This document shows positions 58,457-64,000 of a stretch of DNA of 64,000 bases, piece after piece (within the stretch, counting starts at the first letter, position 1; each line of letters opens with the position of its first letter). A model generated the notes under the pieces. That model saw nothing but the letters and a program-made list of their open reading frames with translations, did no database searches and had not been told where the DNA came from. Source of the DNA: an uncultured Roseovarius sp. (GTDB lineage Bacteria; Pseudomonadota; Alphaproteobacteria; Rhodobacterales; Rhodobacteraceae); NCBI GenBank assembly GCA_947499555.1, contig CANMOU010000002.1, positions 868,029 through 932,028 on the forward strand, written 5' to 3'. Made by a program: the position numbers and the translations under genes.

Positions 58457-58942
58457 ATGCTTCGTAGAACCTTTCTTGCTTTCACGGCAGCCGCCTCATT
58501 GACATCCGCAACTGCCTTCGCAGGTGACGGTCCCAAAGACATTGTTGATACTGCGGTAGCAGCAGGGTCCTTCACCACGCTCGCCGCTGCGCTCGATGCT
58601 GCAGACCTTGTAGACACACTCAAGGGCGATGGTCCATTCACTGTCTTTGCCCCAACCGACGAAGCTTTTGCCGCCTTGCCAGAGGGCACAGTTGAAAGCT
58701 TGTTGTTGCCGGAAAACAAAGATCAGCTGGTAGCAATCCTCACTTACCATGTTGTGCCAGGTAAAGTGATGTCGACTGACCTTAGCGACGGTATGGCGGC
58801 AACAACCGTCCAAGGAGATGATCTGACAGTTGACCTGTCCGAAGGCGTGAAGATCAACTCAGTGTCGGTCACAACGGCTGACATCGAAGCTAGTAACGGT
58901 GTGATTCACGTCGTCGACGCGGTTATCTTGCCAAGTAGCTAA
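58457..58942 (+). CDS. Secreted fasciclin (FAS1) domain protein
   Basis: A 161-residue protein with GGAG eight bases before ATG 58457 and a signal peptide ending ATAFAGDG. The mature part is a single FAS1 domain: [48 protein letters not shown] (H1 region), [12 protein letters not shown], and the C-terminal [16 protein letters not shown]1 domains mediate adhesion or surface contact. A terminator follows. Confidence 0.93.
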   Translation: MLRRTFLAFTAAASLTSATAFAGDGPKDIVDTAVAAGSFTTLAAALDAADLVDTLKGDGPFTVFAPTDEAFAALPEGTVESLLLPENKDQLVAILTYHVVPGKVMSTDLSDGMAATTVQGDDLTVDLSEGVKINSVSVTTADIEASNGVIHVVDAVILPSS

Positions 58943-58951
58943 GAGCGCGTT

Positions 58952-58990
58952 TGCCGGGGCGAAACTCTTAAGAGCCCCGGCATTCTTTTC
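58952..58990 (+). terminator. Intrinsic terminator of the fasciclin gene
   Basis: A 9-bp stem TGCCGGGGC (58952-58960) with GCCCCGGCA (58974-58982) around a 13-nt loop, followed by TTCTTTTC, ten bases after the stop. Confidence 0.85.
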
Positions 58991-59099
58991 CCTCAGCCAA
59001 AAACGCCCAAGGGCAGGACTGGGGTTGGTTAACTTACTCGCCTGAAGTGGCAGCTTCAAACCGCCAACATACCTTTCCATCATTCCGGAAAACCACCAC

Positions 59100-59753
59100 T
59101 CACACCTCCGGCGGCTGACTACCGCGCCCAACGACTGTCAGAGAGCCGTTCGGGAGCGGCTTCTGAAGCTTCAAGGCGTCTTCCGTCTCAGCAGTAAGCC
59201 ACGTCTCCACCTCCTGCTGTGTCGTCAGGATAACGGGCATGGCCTTGGGGTGGATGGCACCGACCTCGGCATTCGCCTCCGTGGTCAGGAAGCCATAGAG
59301 ATTGTCAGTGGTTTCGCCATCCTTAAGCTTTCGGACAGAGGTCCATTGCGTCCAGATACCCGCAAAGAAGGCCAGAGGCTGCTCTTCAGACAAGGCAAAC
59401 CACACAGGCTCGGATTTCTGCCCAGGCTCGTTGTGCGGCTCTGAGAAGGCCGTGAAGGGCACAACGCATCTGTTGCACACTCCCAGCCACCGGCGCCAAT
59501 GCGGGGATTTGGTGTTGCGGACATTGGTCACGCCTCGGTCTGTCTTCTTGCCCTTCAAGGCAAAGGTGGGTGACGGCATGCCCCATCGCATCATGGACAA
59601 GACATGCTCGTCTTCAGTGCGGTGCACCACAGGGGCCTGATAGTCGGGGTAGATACCCGTCAGAGGGGCCAGGTTGCCCACCTGGTCGTCAATGCCGCCA
59701 AACAGATCCCGGATGGCTGCTTGTCCCTTGGTCATAGAATAGAGGTTGCACAC
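59100..59753 (-). CDS. SOS-response-associated peptidase (SRAP/YedK family)
   Basis: A 217-residue SRAP protein that covalently traps abasic sites in single-stranded DNA. GTG 59753 is chosen because it puts Cys at position 2 (C-N-L-Y-S), the catalytic nucleophile exposed after Met removal, and GGGAG lies nine bases upstream. Other family blocks: MRWGMPSPTF, VTNVRNTKSPHWRRWL, NRCVVPFTAFSEP with the active-site Glu, FFAGIWTQW, and HPKAMPVIL with the conserved His. The frame is open for another 126 codons upstream with a coding-like sequence (see the separate entry), so longer start calls would bury the Cys. Confidence 0.85.
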   Translation of the reverse strand: MCNLYSMTKGQAAIRDLFGGIDDQVGNLAPLTGIYPDYQAPVVHRTEDEHVLSMMRWGMPSPTFALKGKKTDRGVTNVRNTKSPHWRRWLGVCNRCVVPFTAFSEPHNEPGQKSEPVWFALSEEQPLAFFAGIWTQWTSVRKLKDGETTDNLYGFLTTEANAEVGAIHPKAMPVILTTQQEVETWLTAETEDALKLQKPLPNGSLTVVGRGSQPPEV

Positions 59754-60080
59754 GCCAAACAACTCCCAGCCTTGCCACGTGCCACTATGGGCTGGAGAGG
59801 AATAAACATGACGCTGGGTGCCATCTGCAAGTGTGAGGTCGGGAAAGGCATGAACCATAGCCCGTGCGCCCTCAACATCTCTCAGGTAGACACCTATGGC
59901 ATCTGTCGCGAGTCCAGGCGAGGAATGCACTGCGTACTCACCCGGCCCAATCTCACAGCGCAGCCAACTGTGCAGATGATCCAACCTTTGCCCCAACCCC
60001 CATTCGGGTATCTGGAACCTGACCCGGACAGGAAATGCGATTTCATCGGTTTTCTTCTGGGGTGGAGAGCGTCGAACCAT
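59754..60080 (-). CDS. In-frame upstream domain joined to the SRAP gene
   Basis: From ATG 60080 the frame runs without a stop for 109 codons into the SRAP start. The sequence looks like a real protein: DEIAFPVRVRFQIPEWGLGQ, LDHLHSWLRCEIGPGEYAVHSS and ARAMVHAFPDLTLADGTQRH resemble an alpha/beta domain. It ends TWQGWELFG directly before the SRAP GTG-Cys. It may be a separate small gene whose stop codon was lost, or a fusion made from one of two starts. I know no family name. Confidence 0.45.
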
Positions 60081-60223
60081 CAAGAGAACATTACAGGAAC
60101 ATTTGAGTCGTGCAATGGGGTTGGTTGGCATTGCGTGGATGGATGGTAGAACGGCTGGGATAATCCAATTAGAGATATCTTTCTACTTTCCCACGCGTTT
60201 GCGGCAGCGATATACATTGTGTG

Positions 60224-60676
60224 ATGGATCAGATCCGATCATATCTGGGCGGATGTCACTGTAACAACATTCAGATTGAGTACTCTAGCTCGGTCCTTCC
60301 GTCAGATACGGAAGTTCGAGAATGCCAGTGCAGGTTTTGCCGAAAGCACGGAACCAAGGCGATTGCCGATCCGGCAGGGGTGCTTCTCATAAGAATTACT
60401 CAGGCCGAAAATGTCAGCCGATACTCATTTGGCATGCAGACTGCTCAGTACCTAATCTGCCGCGAGTGCGGGGTTTATGTCGCTGCAATTACTAACGACA
60501 AGGATGAGCCAAGGGGCATCGCCATCCTCAACACATTGAACGAAAGCTCTCTTTTCACATTGCCGCCCGTGCCAGCAGACTACAGCTCGGAAAGCCGGTT
60601 TTATCGGCAAGCCAGGCGACGTCAGAAGTGGACGCCAGCGTGGATCAAAGTCTCCGGAAAACAAAGGCAGCTTTGA
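60224..60676 (+). CDS. GFA (glutathione-dependent formaldehyde-activating) family protein
   Basis: A 150-residue protein of the GFA/CENP-V fold. Zinc-site motifs: GGCHCNN (residues about 9-15), CQCRFCRKHG (about 35-44) and CRECGVYVA (about 78-86). ATG 60224 is preferred to GTG 60221. These proteins bind one or two zinc ions and often glutathione; the name of the family does not prove the activity. It lies alone between the divergent SRAP gene and the transporter gene. Confidence 0.88.
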   Translation: MDQIRSYLGGCHCNNIQIEYSSSVLPSDTEVRECQCRFCRKHGTKAIADPAGVLLIRITQAENVSRYSFGMQTAQYLICRECGVYVAAITNDKDEPRGIAILNTLNESSLFTLPPVPADYSSESRFYRQARRRQKWTPAWIKVSGKQRQL

Positions 60677-60804
60677 GCCCAACCTGACTGTTTCTGCACG
60701 ATAAATGAAGGACCGCTTTAAGTTGATCCACACTAGGACTGCTGACACGCCGTTGGCCACAGGGTTGTTGTAGAAAGCTGCGTTAACAGCGGAAAGTTCA
60801 GAAA

Positions 60805-61677
60805 GTGCGTCATTCACGGTATTTGACTGGAATTGGTCTCGTGGCGCTTTCAGCGGTTGTCTTTAGTGTATCGGGTGTCCTGACAAAGATGATCGAGGCC
60901 GATGGATGGACCATCGCATGTTGGCGCGGGTTGATCGGAGGATTAGCCGTCATCGCTTATGTTGAGTTCCGACGAGGCGACACGACACGAAGTCAAGCCT
61001 TTGGATTGGGGTGGCGAGGTTGGATTCTGGCAAGCGTGGGCAGTGTCGCAAGCATCGCGTTTATCTATGCCTTCAAACTGACATACGTAGCAAATGTCGC
61101 CGTAATCTATGCAACGGCTCCGTTCTTTGCCGCTGGCCTGGCATGGTTTGCCATGCGTGAAATCGCCAAAGGTCGCACGATGGTTGCAGGCGCTCTTTCG
61201 TTGTTTAGTGTCTTGATCATCGTTTCCGGTGGTTTGGGTGCCGGCAAACTGATGGGCGACCTCTTGGCTGTAGCAATGACTTTGGGAAACGCCTCGTACA
61301 TAGTTCTGATACGCAAGTTTGCAAACGTACCAGTCGTTTGGGCGGGTGGAGCATCGGCTTTGCAGCTCTTCCTTGTTGGATCTCTGATCGGCGCACCCCT
61401 TGATGTCTCAGCCCAAGATGTCGCGCTGCTAATTTTGTTTGGAATAACATTTGCAGGGGCTGTCATCCTTTGGACCGAGGGCACGCGGTTTATCCCTTCC
61501 GCACAGTCGGCGCTCTTAGGAACGGTTGAGATACCTTGCGCAACGCTGCTTGCATGGATCATTTTGAATGAGTTTCCACCGATTGCTGCAGTCTTCGGCG
61601 GAGCCATAATCGTGTCAGCGGTCGTTTGGCATGCGACGATGGACTATCGACAAGAGAAACACGGCGACTTGCAATAG
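60805..61677 (+). CDS. DMT-superfamily (EamA) transporter
   Basis: A 290-residue protein with ten predicted membrane helices in two EamA repeats (residues about 7-140 and 150-285). It starts with GTG 60805. The first half carries WTIACWRGLIGGLAV and YVANVAVIYATAPFFAAGLAWF; the second half contains GTRFIPSAQSALLGTVEIPCATLLAW, the typical late DMT segment. Probably exports a metabolite; substrate cannot be inferred. Confidence 0.9.
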   Translation: MRHSRYLTGIGLVALSAVVFSVSGVLTKMIEADGWTIACWRGLIGGLAVIAYVEFRRGDTTRSQAFGLGWRGWILASVGSVASIAFIYAFKLTYVANVAVIYATAPFFAAGLAWFAMREIAKGRTMVAGALSLFSVLIIVSGGLGAGKLMGDLLAVAMTLGNASYIVLIRKFANVPVVWAGGASALQLFLVGSLIGAPLDVSAQDVALLILFGITFAGAVILWTEGTRFIPSAQSALLGTVEIPCATLLAWIILNEFPPIAAVFGGAIIVSAVVWHATMDYRQEKHGDLQ

Positions 61678-61768
61678 CAGACATTCGTACAGTTGCAGTA
61701 ACCCTCCGCTCCGTCCGCAGAGCAGACCTTCAGTGAATAAAACCTCGCCGCCAGTTGTTGTCATAACG

Positions 61769-61864
61769 TTAAAGGGTAAACGGTATTAATGATTGAGGCC
61801 CGTCAGTCTTGTCGATTGGCGGGCTTCCCACCCACTCCACCGGCACGATCCGCTCATGCACCAC
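61769..61864 (-). pseudogene. Possible 3' remnant of a lost gene
   Basis: A 31-codon open stretch ending in TAA 61769-61771 reads VVHERIVPVEWVGSPPIDK and so on, which looks like the C-terminal end of a protein rather than random sequence. No upstream part is present because the small secreted-protein gene occupies that place. Weak evidence; could be chance. Confidence 0.2.
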
Positions 61865-61871
61865 AAACAGC

Positions 61872-62054
61872 CTATTCTTCGATGCACGTAATCTTATTTC
61901 CGATGCTTGAACAGTATTTCACCTGTCCTGTTTCGGTGTCGACGATCCAGACTTCTCTTGAACCTCCAGTGGCGACACCCTGATACTTGCCTTGGGCTGA
62001 TGCTAGAGTTGCGCTAGCAGTCAAAATTGCTACGGCCGCTGTGAATGCCTTCAT
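61872..62054 (-). CDS. Small secreted hypothetical protein
   Basis: A 60-residue protein with a strong ribosome site (AGGAGGAG) before ATG 62054. Signal peptide KAFTAAVAILTASATLASAQG, cut after residue 20; mature part of about 40 residues (YQGVATGGSREVWIVDTETGQVKYC) contains two Cys that could form a disulfide. It looks like one small beta hairpin domain. It lies downstream of the coiled-coil membrane gene on the same strand. Confidence 0.7.
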   Translation of the reverse strand: MKAFTAAVAILTASATLASAQGKYQGVATGGSREVWIVDTETGQVKYCSSIGNKITCIEE

Positions 62055-62124
62055 TTGTTTCTCTCCTCCTTAAAAATCGTGATTAGAAATCTCCGTCCGC
62101 CAAATGATCGTTTCGGCCTGACAT

Positions 62125-63621
62125 TTACCGAAGGCTGATAGAAACAAAAGCGCGTGCCTTGCGATCGGTGCCGGTGTGCGATCCGTAAAGCTTTCCATCG
62201 AGGATCTCTATCTGCGGGTCTAATCCGCCGGGTTCTTGACCCGGAAGTGCGCAACCTGACACGGCCTCAGACATCAATTCGAGTGTCGCAAAACCACGCA
62301 GGTTCGGCAGATCTGCATTGGCGTATTCGCCGTTATCATCGCCAATATCACGCGGCTCAGTTTCCGCCAGAAAACGCCAATTCGCTAGGGGCGAGATCAA
62401 ATCAGGATTGGCCAACGGATGCGCCTCTAATTGCCTAGGAGTGTCTAATGGTAGTGGCCTCGACCATCCGGCTCGCTCACCATCAGCGTAGCCTCTGACG
62501 AAGACTTTCGCCTCGATCGCGAGTGCTTGGAGCTGAAGTTGGAGATAGGCGGATTCCGCGATCACGCGTATAGGTTCAGGAACTCCCTCATATTTCTCAA
62601 GCGACGGAATGCGGCGGATCGCATCATGAATAGAAATGTCATCAGCTATTGAAGCATTTACTGCCCCGCAAAGTGCCGGCCCTATTTCCGCCAGAAGCCT
62701 CTCGATTTCTCCCTCACTATAATAGTTCTCAACAGTAAAGCGCTCACTTTCAAATGCCAGCAGGCCAAATCCTCTATCAAGTGCATCCTCATCAGAACTA
62801 GCCAAACTGCGTGCATAGATCTCATAGTTCGCAACAGCGGGTTGCCCAACGATCTCCAAAAGCGGCGCTTCGCGCAAAGCAAGTCGATCAAGTTCACTAT
62901 TGATCTGATCTATACCCTCTCGCACCCGTCGAAGCTCTTCGCGCTCACCAGCGCTCAGGTCAGCTTCGTTTTCTGCAGAGGCAATATCCCTGGCAACTTG
63001 CATTGCGTTACGGGCTTCTTTCTTAGCGTCTTGCAGATCAGTACGGAGCGACATGATCTGTGTTTTGTTTCGTTCCAGCGCTCTGTCTCGAGTGCGCACC
63101 AGATCTTTGAGATCATCGATCTCCTGATCCTTTACTGTGATCGTCTGCGCCTTTCGTTCGATTTCTTTCTCTTGGCGCCTGGTCTTTGCTTTCAACCCCG
63201 AGATTTCGACATCCTTTTGTCCAATACTGGTATTCAAGTCGCCTATCTTTTGGTCCTTGCTCGAAAGGTCCTCTTCAAGTTCTCCAATCTTTTTGTCACG
63301 CTCTTCAATGGTGCCGTTAGCGTCCCTCAGATTGTTCTCGAGCGTTTCGATCCTTGATGTCCGTTGCGCCTGCTCCAGCGCTGGTACGCCAAAGTAGAAA
63401 ATGACCGCAGAGAGTATCAGCAGAAGTGTACCAACCGATACACTTACGCTTCCGATCGGCAAGCTAAGGAAGAACAGGTCGATTGTCTGGCGGTCGCCCG
63501 CCGGTGTGCGGCTTCCCTCGACGGTTCGTAGGAGGAAGATGATCCCTGCAATGGCAAAAAAAGCGCCGGCACCGCCGAGAAGCCAGTGTGCTGCTGTCAA
63601 AACCCAATCCCTTAAGCCCAA
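62125..63621 (-). CDS. Two-helix membrane protein with long coiled coil and C-terminal domain
   Basis: A 498-residue protein. Two membrane helices lie at about residues 8-31 and 57-80, followed by a coiled coil of about 130 residues (about 85-215; heptads with many K, E and D, including IERKAQTITVKDQEIDDL). The C-terminal 270 residues form a globular domain containing AKVFVRGYADGERAG, which resembles the VRGYADG-type core motif of OmpA-C domains, and ends ARAFVSISLR. It may be a cell-wall linked or signal-transducing protein. Family unknown. The gene follows another minus-strand reading frame at 63.75-63.94 kb. Confidence 0.68.
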   Translation of the reverse strand: MGLRDWVLTAAHWLLGGAGAFFAIAGIIFLLRTVEGSRTPAGDRQTIDLFFLSLPIGSVSVSVGTLLLILSAVIFYFGVPALEQAQRTSRIETLENNLRDANGTIEERDKKIGELEEDLSSKDQKIGDLNTSIGQKDVEISGLKAKTRRQEKEIERKAQTITVKDQEIDDLKDLVRTRDRALERNKTQIMSLRTDLQDAKKEARNAMQVARDIASAENEADLSAGEREELRRVREGIDQINSELDRLALREAPLLEIVGQPAVANYEIYARSLASSDEDALDRGFGLLAFESERFTVENYYSEGEIERLLAEIGPALCGAVNASIADDISIHDAIRRIPSLEKYEGVPEPIRVIAESAYLQLQLQALAIEAKVFVRGYADGERAGWSRPLPLDTPRQLEAHPLANPDLISPLANWRFLAETEPRDIGDDNGEYANADLPNLRGFATLELMSEAVSGCALPGQEPGGLDPQIEILDGKLYGSHTGTDRKARAFVSISLR

Positions 63622-63744
63622 CTACGTTAAAGTGTATCCGAGCATGGTTCGTTCAATCAAGTATCAACGTCTTTTTCGAATTGACGCTCTTTCGAGCAGA
63701 AGGCTGAGCGCTTTAGAAGACCAGCCATTCCTTAATTTCTGCCG

Positions 63745-64000
63745 CTACGGGTCGAAAGCGCTCTTTTGGTCAGCACCGTCGATAATCATCCGGAAAATCT
63801 CATCTCGGTTTTCGGCGCCGCGGTGCGCCTTTTCGGGATTTGCAATAATCGGAACCAAAGGAAAAGCTGTGCCCGCGTTCGAAAGCAGAACGTTGATAAC
63901 CTCATAACTACCCTTATCCGGGTTGTCTAACGTCAGCACCAATGGGACAGTTTAGGTCGATTTGATAAGGGAGGGTTTCTGGCACATCGTAACCACCAAG
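63745..64000 (-). CDS. Partial reading frame at the window edge, possibly frameshifted
   Basis: On the minus strand an open frame runs from about 63942 (TTG) to the stop at 63745 and reads VLTLDNPDKGSYEVINVLLSN and onward, ending DGADQKSAFDP. The region upstream to 64000 is open in another frame (GGYDVPETLPYQIDLNCPI) up to TAA 63914-63916, overlapping by 29 bases. Either two overlapping genes or one gene with a frameshift near 63940. The 5' end lies outside the window, so it cannot be decided. Confidence 0.35.

Overview
The window looks like a chromosomal segment of a marine alphaproteobacterium of the order Rhodobacterales (Roseobacter-type). The evidence is the gene content: a SoeABC-type sulfite dehydrogenase, glcDEF, tauABC with taurine:pyruvate aminotransferase, and several families typical of that group (DUF1523, TIGR02300, a GT14/DUF5928 transferase, a short CHCC zinc-finger protein). 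Coding is dense, many neighbours overlap by 4 nt, and most of the window is GC-rich by eye. No plasmid or phage structural genes are visible.

Layout. 0-3 kb: the 3' part of soeA, then soeB and soeC (sulfite oxidation), with two back-to-back hairpins between soeA and soeB. 3-10 kb: a catabolic stretch with a Tat-exported cyclase, a creatinase, a P1-family peptidase, an alpha/beta hydrolase, a succinate-semialdehyde dehydrogenase and a PEP-mutase-like protein. 10-13 kb: an ECF sigma factor coupled to a membrane von Willebrand A protein. 13-15 kb: a small heat-shock protein with an RpoH-type promoter and a ROSE-like RNA thermometer, then two tandem trypsin-like proteases. 15-19 kb: glcFED with a palindromic operator candidate. 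19-26 kb: a four-gene, overlap-coupled MoxR / DUF58 / DUF4159 / amidotransferase-like operon. 27-50 kb: mostly housekeeping and transport genes: polA, a 40-residue lipoprotein, two phytanoyl-CoA-dioxygenase-like enzymes, an orphan ABC ATPase, a voltage-gated sodium channel, HIT, a glycosyltransferase opposite a sulfotransferase, a sugar/nucleoside kinase, nth, an Ada-like methyltransferase, tauABC and tpa, an OmpA-type lipoprotein, accA, a GntR regulator, a SprT-like protease and TIGR02300.

At 50.2 kb a tRNA-Ala(GGC) marks a change in character. From there to the right end the genes are mostly small, unknown and often AT-richer. This looks like an accessory region, although I found no integrase and no duplicated tRNA 3' end. 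It holds the most novel items: (i) a proteasome/HslV-like Ntn hydrolase with Thr1 and Asp17, overlapped by a gene for a 56-residue, charged, probably disordered protein; (ii) a four-gene operon of unknown proteins, one of them a resolvase-fold protein without the catalytic serine, opposite an XRE regulator with two TGTCC-N6-GGACA operators between them; (iii) a membrane coiled-coil protein whose best start appears to be AUA; (iv) a 527-residue secreted protein of unknown family; (v) an SRAP gene preceded by an in-frame extra domain.

How the genes work together. The taurine genes (uptake and transamination) and soeABC (sulfite oxidation) are the two ends of taurine sulfonate catabolism; the middle enzymes (xsc, pta) are not in the window. 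The 3-10 kb enzymes suggest breakdown of amide and guanidino nitrogen compounds, but no complete pathway can be drawn from them. All statements about family membership rest on motif recognition by eye; no database search was run.
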